Shown: positions 22,721 to 32,351 of the stretch, piece by piece
Layout of the letters: each line of letters opens with the position of its first letter
Numbering within the stretch: the first letter of the stretch is position 1
DNA from: Triticum aestivum
Lineage: Eukaryota > Streptophyta > Magnoliopsida > Poales > Poaceae
NCBI RefSeq assembly: GCF_018294505.1
Contig: NC_057798.1
Location: 369,498,199 to 369,562,198, forward strand
Direction: 5' to 3'
DNA: 64,000 nt
Notes under the pieces: model-generated
What the model saw: only the letters and a program-made list of their open reading frames with translations
Told to the model about the DNA's origin: nothing
Databases searched by the model: none
Made by a program: the position numbers and the translations under genes

Positions 22721-22738
22721 TGGCGCCGTTGCCGGGGA
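22721..22738 (+). promoter_or_regulatory. Primer binding site, tRNA-Asp type
   Basis: TGGCGCCGTTGCCGGGGA, ten bases after the LTR end. It is complementary to the acceptor end of tRNA-Asp, a common primer in grass gypsy elements. Confidence 0.85.
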
Positions 22739-22835
22739 GGTTAGTGCTTGAAGGTATATCTTTAGATCTTGCAATCGAATCTTTTTGTTTCTTGTTTTAT
22801 CACTAGTTTAGTTTATAAAAGAAAACTACAAAAAA

Positions 22836-23600
22836 ATGGAATTAAGGATGCCTCATATGCTTCATCTTTTTAATGTCTTTTGTGAAAATGATGGGAAGGA
22901 AAATTGTGCTCAGGTACTAGAAGAAGAATTACATAGAATGCTTGGCATAAAATATGTGAATGATGAGCATGATTGCAATGTTGTTAGTATGAATTCCTTG
23001 AATATCCATGATGCTAATGATATGCAAAGCCACAAGCTTGGGGAAGCTATGTTTGATGAAGATGATATTTTTTGTCCCCCAAGCTTTGATGAGCAAATTT
23101 ACTATGATGAAAGCATGCCTCCTATCTATGATGATTATTGTGATGACACGTATGCTTTAAAGAATAATGATAACCATGAAACTTGTCATCTTGATCCTAA
23201 TTTTAAATCATATGATAGTTATTTTGTTGGGTTTGCTCCCACTACTATTCATGAGAAGAATTTTGCTTATGAGGAGAGTAGTAAATTTTCTATGCTAGTA
23301 GATCATGAAAAGAATGATTTAGGTGCTGGTTATATTGTTGAATTCATTCATGATGCTACTGAAAATTATTATGAGGGAGGAACATATGCTTGTAGGAATT
23401 GCAATAATATCAAGTTTCCTCTCTATGTGCTTCAAGTTTTGAAGCTATGCTTGTTTTACCTTCCTATGCTAGTTGATTATCGTTCCCATAAGTTGTTTGC
23501 TCACAAAATCCCTATGCATAGGAAGTGGGTTAGACTTAAAAGTGCTAGTCATATGCTTCATGATGCTCCCGTTATGTTTCAATTCTTATCTTTTATGTGA
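22836..23600 (+). CDS. Acidic unknown protein of the non-autonomous LTR element
   Basis: An intact 254-codon frame about 100 bp after the primer site, at the usual position of gag. It is AT-rich in codon use and rich in Asp, Asn, His and Met. It has a Cys pair (GTYACRNCNNIKF, near residue 185) and an amphipathic, hydrophobic stretch around residues 196-212. It has no gag, zinc-knuckle, protease or transposase signature. The first 75 residues resemble the short frame at 57194-57538 in another TGATACGTCTCC element (shared pattern D-x-N-V ... N-D-M-Q-x-x-K-x-G-x-A), so this is a family-specific protein rather than random sequence. Function unknown; a role in packaging or in recruiting a partner element's gag is possible. 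Confidence 0.55.
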   Translation: MELRMPHMLHLFNVFCENDGKENCAQVLEEELHRMLGIKYVNDEHDCNVVSMNSLNIHDANDMQSHKLGEAMFDEDDIFCPPSFDEQIYYDESMPPIYDDYCDDTYALKNNDNHETCHLDPNFKSYDSYFVGFAPTTIHEKNFAYEESSKFSMLVDHEKNDLGAGYIVEFIHDATENYYEGGTYACRNCNNIKFPLYVLQVLKLCLFYLPMLVDYRSHKLFAHKIPMHRKWVRLKSASHMLHDAPVMFQFLSFM

Positions 23601-26600
23601 GCATCATTGTCATCATCATGCCTAGCTAGAAAGGCATTAAAGAAAAGCGCTTGTGGGGAGACAACCAAATACTTATCCTTACTGTTTTTGTGTGTTCACA
23701 TGATTATGCTACTGTAGTAATCATGTTTTATAGCTTTTGTTTCAATAAAGTGCCAAGTAAGACCTTTAGGATGGCTTACGGTGATAGTTGTGTTGATCCT
23801 GCTGAAAATCAGAAACTTTTGCACCCAGTAAAGTAGTTGTGTTAATTCACAGAAACGTGCTTCTTATCTGATTCTCTTTGCTCTGGATTGGTACACGAAG
23901 TTCGTAGGACTTCCTAATTTGGTAGGATTTTTGGAGTTCCAGAAGTATACGTTTGATACAGATTACTACAGACTGTTCTGTTTTTGACAGGTTCTGCTTT
24001 CTATGTGTTGTTTGCTTATTTTGATGAATCTATGAGTAGTATCGGAGGGTAGGAACCATAGATAAGTTGGAGTAAAGTAGATATTACACCAATATGAATT
24101 TAGAATGAGTTAATTACAGTACCAATGTGGTGGTGTTGTTTTCTTTCACAACGGAGCTTATAAGATTTCCTGTTGAGTTTTGTGTTGTGAAGTTTTCATG
24201 TTTTGGGTAAAGATTCAATGGACTATGGAATAAGGAGTGGCAAGAGCCTAAGCTTGGGGATTCCCAAGGCACCCCAAGGTAATATTCAAGGACAACCAAG
24301 AGCCTAAGCTTGGGGATGCCCCCGAAGGCATCCCCTCTTTCGTCTTCGTTCATTGGTAACTTTACTTGGAGCTATATTTTTATTCACCACATGATATGTG
24401 TTTTGCTTGGAGCGTCATTTTCTTAGTATTAGCTTTCTATTATTTATAATAATGTTTTGCAGCTTTAGTTTCAATAAAGAAGTCAAGGATAGCCTTTGCC
24501 ATGCTTATTTTGCTAGTATACATGTTGCTGTTTGAAAACAGAAAGTTTACCGCTGTTGCAAAAATTCCCTAGAAAACTCAGAGAGTGGTATAATGTTGAA
24601 TCTTTTTGCATATTGAGCTCTGATAAAATTTTTACAGTGGGAACTTTAGTTCATAATTTTTGGAGTCAGGGAAGTATTGATACTCTTGCATTCTTTACAG
24701 ACTGTACTGTTTTGGCAGATTGCTGTTATGGTTGCATTGTTTGCATATGTTTGCTTGATTAATGGTTCTATTTGAGGATAGGAGTATTAAATATGCAGAG
24801 GCATTTAGTATGCAGTGTTGAATAATTATTTAAGTGATTTGTTACAGTATAAAATGATAAGGTTTTGCATTGGTTTATACTAACCTATCTCACGAGTTCT
24901 TGTTGAGTTTGTTGTGAATGAAGCTTTTGATAAAAAGAGAAACCATGATATGAGAGGAATTAAGGAGACACAAAAGCTCAAGCTTGGGGATGCCCAAGGC
25001 ACCCCAAGATAATATTTCAATAATTCTCAAGCATCTAAGCTTGGGGATGCCCCGGTAGGCATCCCACCTTTCTTCTTCAACAACTATCGGTTAGTATCGG
25101 TTGAGCCTAAGTTTTTGCTCCTTCACATGAGTTGTGCTATCCTTGCAATGTAGTTTTCTTTAGCTTTGCTTGCTGTTTGAATAAAGTATCCAGATCTGAA
25201 ATTATTAAATGAGAGAGAGTCTTCGCATAGTTGCATAATTATTTAGCTACTCATTGACATTCACTTATATCTTTCGGAGTAGTTTGTCATTTGCTCTAGT
25301 GCATCACTTATACCTTTTAGAGAATGGTGGTAGTTTTATTTTGAAGAAATAGATGAACTCTCATACTTCACTTAGATTATTTTGAGAGTCGTTAATAGCA
25401 TGGTAATTTGCTTAATATTAATATACTTGGTATTCAAGATATGTGAAACTTTCTTATGAGTGTATTGAATACTAAGAAAAGTTTGATACTTGATAATTGT
25501 TTTGAGATATGGAGGTAGTGATATTAAAGTCATGCTAGTTGGGTGATTATGAATTCAAAGAATGCTTGTGTTGAAGTTAGCAAGTCCCGTAGCATGCACG
25601 TATGGTTAAAGTTGTGTAACAAATTTGAAACATGAAGTGTACCTGGCTTGTGCATCCTTATGAGTGGCGGTCGGGGACAAGCTATGGTCTTTTCCTACCA
25701 ATCTATCCCCCTAGGAGCATGCGCGTAGTACTTGATTTTTGATGACTTCTAAATTTTTGCAATAAGTATATGAGTTCTTTTGACTAATGTTGAGTCCATG
25801 GATTATACGCACTTTTACCTTTCCGCCATTGCTAGCCTCTTCGGTGCCGTGCATTGCCCTTTCTCACCTTGAGAGTTGGTGCAAACTTTGCCGGTGCATC
25901 AAAACCCCGTGATACGATACGCTCTATCACACATAAACCTCCTTATATCTTCCTCAAAACAGCCACCATACCTACCTATTATGGCATTTCCATAGCCATT
26001 CCGAGATATATTGCCATGCAACTTTCCACCATTCCGATAATTATCATGACATACTTTACTTTTGTCATATTGCCATTGCATGATCATGAAGTTGACATCG
26101 TATTTGTGGCAAAGCCACCATGCATTATTTTTCATACATGTCACTCTTGATTCATTGCACCATCCCGGTACACCGCCGGAGGCATTCATATAGAGTCATA
26201 TCTTGTTCTAAGTTTCGAGTTGTAATCCTTATGTTGTAATCAATAGCAGTGTGATGATCATCATTATTAGAGCATTGTTCCCAAAAAACAGGCCAAAAAA
26301 AGAAAGGCCAAAGAAAAAAAGGAAAAGAAAAAGAAAGGGGCAATGCTACTATCTCTTTTCCACACTTGTGCTTCAAAGTAGCACCTTGTTCTTCATGTAG
26401 TGAGTCTCATATATTGTGCTTCAAAGTAGCACCTTGTTCTTCATGTAGTGAGTCTCATAAGTTGTCTTTTTATACTAGTGGGAATTTTTCATTATAGAAC
26501 TTGGCTTGTATATTCCTATGATGGGCTTCCTCAAATGCCCTAGGTCTTCATGAGCAAGTGAGTTGGATGCACACCCACTAGTTTTCTTTTGTTGAGCATT

Positions 26601-27148
26601 CATAGCTCTAGTACATTCGTTGCATGGCAATCCCTACTCCTCATGTTGACATCAATTAATGGGCATCTCCATAGCCCGTTGATTATCCTCGTCAATGTGA
26701 GACTTTCTACTTTTTTTGTCTTCTCCACACAATCCCCATCATCATATTCTATATCCATGGCTCACGCTCATGTATTGCGTGAAGGTTGAAAAAGTTTGAG
26801 ATTATTTAAGTATGAAACAATTGCTTGGCTTGTCATCAGGGGTATAGAAGTTGGGAACATCTTTGTGTGACGAAAATGAAGCATAGCCTAACTATATGAT
26901 TTTGTAGGGATGAACTTTCTTTTGCCATGCTATTTTGAGAAGACATGATTACTTTGATTAGTATGCTTGAAGTATTACTATTTCTTTTATCAATATGAAC
27001 TTTTATTTTGTATTCATTTGGATCTGAACATTCATATCACAAGTAAGAAGAATTACATTGAAATTATGCCAAGAAGCACTCCACATCAAAAATTCTTTTT
27101 TATCATTTACCTACTCGAGGACGAGCAGGAATTAAGCTTGGGGATGCT
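23601..27148 (+). repeat. Non-coding interior with diverged ~730-bp repeats and PPT-like hairpins
   Basis: Blocks ending in ttcaataaag recur at 23721-23750 and 24451-24480, with a weaker copy ending near 25186. Paired motifs aagcttggggat...caccccaag and taagcttggggatgccc...ggcatcccc occur at 24249 and 24305, and again at 24979 and 25035, also 730 bp apart. Each resembles the true polypurine tract at 27134-27147. A 48-bp direct duplication lies at 26366-26461. No coding region is seen. Confidence 0.7.
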
Positions 27149-28789
27149 TGATACGTCTCCAACGTATCTATAATTTTTGATTGCTCCATGCTATATTATC
27201 TACTGTTTTGGGCAATATTGGGCTTTATTATCCACTTTTATATTATTTTTGGGACTAACCTACTAGCCGGAGGCCCAGCCCAGATTTGTTGTTTTATGCC
27301 AATTTCAGTGTTTCGAGGAAAAGGAATATCAGACGGAGTCAAAACAGAACGAAATCAACTGCAAAAAGTTATTTTTGGAAGGAAAGCCACCGGATAGACT
27401 TGGACTCTACGTCAGAAGATACGGGAGCTGGACACGAGGGTGGGGGCGCCCACCCCCCTAGGGCGCGCCCCCTGCCTCGTGGGGCCCCCGAAGCTCCATC
27501 GACGTACCCCTTGCACCCATATAAACCTACGTACCCTAAAACTTCCAGAAGAGAAGATAGATCGGGAGTTCCGCCGCGGTAAGCCTCTGTAGCCACCAAA
27601 AACCTCTCGGGAGCCCTTTCCGGTGCCCTGCCGGAGGGGGAACCCATCACCGGTGGCCATCTTCATCATCCCGGCGCTATCCATGATGAGGAGGGAGTAG
27701 TTCACCCTCGGGGCTGAGGGTACGTACCAGTAGCTATGTGTTTGATCTCTCTCTCTCTCTCTCTCTCGTGTTCTCTCTCGTGTTCCCTCTATGGCACGAT
27801 CTTTTTGTATCCCGAGCTTTGCTATTGTACTTGGATCTTATGATGTTTCTCCCCCTCTAATCTCTTGTGATGAATTGAGTTTCCCCTTTGAAGTTATCTT
27901 ATCGGATTGAGTCTTTTATGAGAACACTTGATGTATGTCGTGCCGTGATTATCTGTGGTGACAACGGGATATCATGTGCCACTTGATGTATGTTTTGGTG
28001 ATCAACTTGCGGGTTTCGTGACATTGGCAACCTATGCATAGGGGTTGGCACACGTTCTTGACTCTCTGATAGAAACTTTGGGGCACTCTTTGAAGTACTT
28101 TGTGTTGGTTGGATGAATCTGAGATTGTGTGATGCATATCGTATAATCATGCCCACGGATACTTGAGGTGACAATGGAGTATCTAGGTGACATTAGGGTT
28201 TTGGTTGATTTGTGTCTTAAGGTGTTATTCTAGTACGAACTCTTCTATAGATTGATCCGAAAGAATAACTTTGAGGTGGTTTCGTACCCTACCATAATCT
28301 CTATGTTTGTTCTCCACTATTAGTGGCTTCGGAGTGACTCTTTGTTGCATGTTGAGGGCTTGTTATATGATCTATCTATGTTCTTATTGTTGAGAGAACT
28401 TGCACTAGTGAAAGTATGAATCCTAGGCCTTGTTTCCTATCATTGCAATACTGTTTACACTCACTTTTATCCTTAGTTACCTTGCTGTTTTTATATTTTT
28501 AGCTTACAAATACTTATATCTACCATCCATATTGCACTTGTATCACCATCTCTTCGCCGAACTAGTGCACCTATACAATTTACCATTGTATTGGGTGTGT
28601 TGGGGACACAAGAGACTTTTTGTTATTTGGTTGCAGGGTTGTTTGAGAGAGAGCATCTTCATCCTATGCCTCCCATGGATTGATAAACCTTAGGTCGTCC
28701 ACTTGAGGGAAATTTGCTACTGTCCTACAAACCTGTGCACTTGCAGGCCCAGCAATGTCTACAAGAAGAAGGTTGCGTAGTAGACATCA
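27149..28789 (+). repeat. 3' LTR (1641 bp)
   Basis: Pairs with 21083-22710; ends GTAGACATCA before the TSD CGCCT. Confidence 0.93.
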
Positions 28790-28794
28790 CGCCT

Positions 28795-30268
28795 CAGCCA
28801 CCACCGTGACCGTAGGGCATCGACCAAGGCGCCCGGCGCGGAGAGCCCTGAGCTCCTGGCAGTCGTTGGTGTTGTGGTTGTAGACGTTGTGGAAGGCGCA
28901 GAACGGCTGCTTTCCCTTGGATGACTCGGGGTGGTCGCAACCGCGCTTGGTCTCTCGCTCTATCGCTAGCACTGCTGGCCCCTTGCGCTTTCTGTCCTTG
29001 GCCTTGGTCTTCTTGTCTTCTGGGTCGGCATCAGGGAGCTCGAGGAGGGAGAGGCGTCCCTCCTTAGCCCTTGCACACTTGTTCTCCATGTTGAACATCT
29101 CTAGAGCGGTGCAGAGGTCCTCGTGGATGGCTAGCTCCTCCTTCATCCTGACATTGCGGACAACATCGATGAACACGGAGATGATGGCCTCGTCAGACAC
29201 CTTTGGAATCTTGAGGCGGACATTGTTGAAGCGCTAGATATACTTATGCAGGGTCTCTCCAGGTTGCTGCTTGACGCGGCGCAGGTCGCCCGCGGCAGGT
29301 GGACGGTCGCGGGTGCCCTGGAAGTTTGCGATGAAGCGGCTGCACATCTCCTCCCAGGAAGAAATCGACCCCTCGGTCAGGTTCAAGAGCCAAGAATGCG
29401 CGCCATCCTTGAGGTCCATCAGGAACCAGTGTGCCATGATCTTCTCATCGCTGTTGGCCGCCTCGATGCTCAGCTCGTAGAGTTGTAGGAACTCGGTGGG
29501 GTCTGCAGTGTCATCGTAGCATGGAGGCAGGTCTGGCTTGAACTTGCTCGGCCAGATGACGTGGCAGAGATCCGCAGTGAACGCACGGCACCCTGCCGTG
29601 GCCACCGGAGGTCGTCGAGGAGGTGGAACGTAGTCCTGGTGCGCGCGCACCGCCACCTCCTGTGGCGGCTCGCGAGCCTGGTGTTGGGGTGCTGGAAGCA
29701 CGCGCGCTTCTCCTTGGGGACGCTGCAACACCTGGCAGCTCATGTCGTCCCGAGCCGGCGCCGGGCGCTGCTGGTCGCGCCGTGGAGCCATACGCCTTGG
29801 CTCGATGATGGCGCCTCAGGCCGGAGGCGGAGGAGGAGCCCCGTGCACGACATCGCCCGCTGCAGGTGGTTGCTGAGGCAGCGAGCGGGCCAGCCCGTTG
29901 GAGCCCCCGTGCGCGATGCTGATGAGCTCAGTGATTTGCTTGAGCCACTCCTCGGAGAGATCACCCACGGGACGGTAACGAAGGAGCTCCTGCACCGTGA
30001 GTAGAGTGGCCTGCGCGTCCACCTGGCCGCAGCACGCGTGGGATGGCGAAGTTGCTGGGGTCAGTGACGGAGTAGCGGTGTAGCCGTCACGGCGCACCGA
30101 TGGGTGTGGCGATGAAGCTTGCTGCTCATGGCTGGTAGGGCCTGTGGCGGCGTTGGCCATCGGAGAAGGAGTGCAGCGGGCAGAGCCGTCACCCGCTAGA
30201 GCCACTTGAGCAACGCGGGCGGCGATTGCAGCCCGACGCTCGGCACGAGCCCTACGCACGTTGGCCAT
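28795..30268 (-). pseudogene. gag of the old gypsy element
   Basis: It starts at the ATG at 30268, about 70 bp inside the primer site. The N-terminal part (to 29816) is Ala/Pro-rich and is followed by a frame change. 29791 to 28795 is one frame with a TAG at 29234-29236. The Retrotrans_gag core reads W-L-L-N-L-T-E-G-S-I-S-S-W-E-E followed by FIANFQGTRDRP (about 29400-29290). A CxxHxxxxHxxxxC knuckle lies near 28880 (CAFHNVYNHNTNDC). The frame is cut at 28795 by the nested LTR element and its remnant resumes at 21077 on the other side. It is the capsid/nucleocapsid precursor, inactive here. Confidence 0.8.
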
Positions 30269-30320
30269 GGATATGTCGGAGCAGTGACGGATCAAACAAC
30301 GGAAGATAGGATCCGACGCA

Positions 30321-30338
30321 CCCCTACCTAGCGCGCCA
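30321..30338 (-). promoter_or_regulatory. Primer binding site of the old gypsy element
   Basis: The minus strand reads TGGCGCGCTAGGTAGGGG two bases inside the 5' LTR. The position is right for a primer site. I cannot name the tRNA with certainty. Confidence 0.6.
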
Positions 30339-30340
30339 AA

Positions 30341-31197
30341 TGTCAGATTTAGGGATCCGGCAACCCATCAGAGGTTTGAACTCTAGGGTGCGTGCGGAGA
30401 TCTCAACCTGCCCAGCCTGCCTACTCGCAATTCTCCCTAGCCTAGCGCGTCAAGCTCAAAGAGACACAAAGACATAGAGATTTATACTGGTTCGGACCAC
30501 CATTGTGGTGTAATACCCTAATCCAGTGTAGTGTGGTGGATTGCCTCGAGGGTCTATGGATGAAGTAGTACAATGATGAACAAGCCTCAGGAGGTGAGGT
30601 GTTCTCGAGCTGGTGTGATGCTCGGGTCAGAATGGATCTCCCTACTACGATGGTGGCTAGGTCCTATATATAGTGGCCTTGGTCCTCTTCCCAAATATGA
30701 GCGGGAAGGGATCCCACAACGACGGGATTTGAAAGGGGACAAGTAGTACAGTCTATCCTGACAAAAGTTGTCTTCGCCTGCAAAAAGCCTCTGGTCGTGA
30801 CCCCCGTCCTGCGGTCCTGGCGCTCTTGGTCTTGTTGCACCAGAATGGAAACCTTTGGCTGGTTCCTCGGGACTCCGTGCTTGTGGCTTGCCTCTTTTGC
30901 ACCGAAGAGGTAACCTGCGCTCTGCACCCGCCTGGCGCCTGCCTGGCCTTGCTCTTCATGGCTCACGTCAGCTGAGCCTCATGAGGTAGCTACATAGAAC
31001 TCTCCGCCTCTCATGAGCCCTCCTGAGGAGGCCAAATCATTCGGGGGTCTTGGCGTCGTCTGCCTCATGAGGCTTGGCCCCTCGCGAGGGTCTTGTGGTG
31101 TTGATGTTGAAGCTGGGCCGTACCAGGCCGTCGATGGAGTCACGCGGTGGGCCCCAGGCAGGCAGGACTAGATACCCCCAAGTCCAAAACTCCGACA
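30341..31197 (-). repeat. 5' LTR of the old gypsy element (857 bp)
   Basis: Pairs with 1225-2115 and is followed by the TSD GCGGG at 31198-31202. Confidence 0.9.
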
Positions 31198-31293
31198 GCG
31201 GGACTCTCTTGTCTTAACTGCTTTCTGCCTTTACCGATCCTCCTGTGTGGCTTTGGCCACCTCTAGATCCACCGCCCATTCGGCCATGCCAGC
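31198..31293 (-). other. Pre-insertion host DNA between two retrotransposons
   Basis: It comprises the TSD GCGGG (31198-31202), 86 bp of older DNA, and the TSD CCAGC (31289-31293) of the Fatima-like element. On the minus strand it continues the broken frame seen at 40015-39734, and the frame goes on into 1224-1187 after the old gypsy element is removed. Confidence 0.6.
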
Positions 31294-31810
31294 TGTCGGT
31301 GTCAAAACCGGCGGATCTCGGGTAGGGGGTCCCGAACTGTGCGTCCAGGCGGATGGTAACAGGAGACAAGGGACACGATGTTTTACCCAGGTTCGGGCCC
31401 TCTTGATGGAGGTAAAACCCTACGTCTTGCTTGATTGATATTAATATTGTGGATGTTTACAAGAGTGGATCTACCACGAGATCAAGGAGGCTAAACCCTA
31501 GAAGCTAGCCTATGGTATGATTGTAATGGTTGTTGTTGTGTCCTACGGACTATAGCCATCCGGTTTATATAGACACCGGAGAGGGCTAGGGTTACATAGA
31601 GTCGGTTACAATGGTAGGAGATCTACATATCCGTATCGCCAAGCTTGCCTTCCACGCCAAGGAAAGTCCCATCCGGACACGGGACGAAGTCTTCAATCTT
31701 GTATCTTCATAGTCTTGGAGTCCGGTCGATGATGATAGTCCGGCCGATGATAGTTCGGCTGATGATGGTAGTCCGGCTATCCGGACACCCCCTAATCCAG
31801 GACTCCCTCA
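31294..31810 (-). repeat. 3' LTR, Fatima-like copy 1 (517 bp)
   Basis: Nearly identical to 39213-39728. A TATATAA motif (minus strand, near 31565) and the polypurine side at 31811 give the orientation. Confidence 0.93.
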
Positions 31811-32351
31811 GTAGCCCGTGAACCAGGCTTCAATGACGATAAGTCCAGCGCGTATATTGCTTGGCATTGCAAGGCGGGTTCCTCCTCCGAATGATAGAAG
31901 ATTGTGAATACCAGGATAGTGTCCGGCTCTGCAAAATAAATTCCACATTCCACCGTAGAGAAAATAATATATACACAAGTTCAATATGCTGACGTTTTTT
32001 GTGGCATGGCGTCACGCCACTACCAAGCCATTACTTGAATCGTTTTTTACTCTACCACCTCACCGCATTTAGCGAAGCGGTTTCCTTGGCACGTCTTGTT
32101 GAAGCAGAGATCATGTTCCCCTTAATCCGGGATTCTCATCAATACGGACGTGGGTAACCCAACCGCGCCCGTCGCCCCGCCCCCTCTATCGAAGGCGAGT
32201 CCCAAACGGTCACGGAGACGGCTCTTGGTATTCTCCCTCTTTATAACGGGACCAAGGCTCGTTTCTTTTCTTCAATCCTCCATCGAATCCTATCCCCGCT
32301 CCAAGTTCCAGCACCTAGAGCTCCAGATTCGAGTGCTTCGGACCTTCAACG
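31811..32351. other. Region between the 3' LTR and the antisense gene, with a TATA motif
   Basis: No coding frame. The stretch ctttataac (about 32239-32247) lies roughly 105-110 bp upstream of the antisense ATG at 32352. The other copy has a TATA box at a similar position (51773-51782). Confidence 0.5.

Larger units (their letters stand above)
21083..28789 (+). mobile_element. Non-autonomous gypsy-type LTR element (TGATACGTCTCC family)
   Basis: LTRs 21083-22710 and 27149-28789 start TGATACGTCTCC and end GTAGACATCA. They are flanked by CGCCT (21078-21082 and 28790-28794) and interrupt the gag of the old gypsy element. The primer site TGGCGCCGTTGCCGGGGA (22721-22738) is complementary to tRNA-Asp, and the polypurine tract is aagcttggggatgc (27134-27147). 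The 4.4-kb internal region has no gag, protease, RT or integrase motif. It contains only one acidic frame and diverged 730-bp repeats. It must rely on another element's proteins. Confidence 0.92.
1225..31197 (-). mobile_element. Old gypsy-type LTR retrotransposon, split by two nested elements
   Basis: Two LTRs (1225-2115 and 30341-31197) begin TGTCGG or TGTCAG and end CCGACA. They are bounded by a perfect 5-bp duplication, GCGGG at 1220-1224 and 31198-31202. Removing the nested elements (2593-17709 and 21083-28789) leaves about 5.4 kb of internal DNA: gag, retropepsin, a reverse transcriptase remnant with an internal deletion, and a gene on the opposite strand beside the 3' LTR. No integrase or RNase H remains, so the element is defective. 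The protease and the CxxHxxxxHxxxxC gag motif resemble Tat-lineage gypsy elements. The exact family is not assigned. Confidence 0.9.

Noticed and set aside
22721..22740. tRNA-Asp gene fragment
   Set aside because: Primer binding site only.
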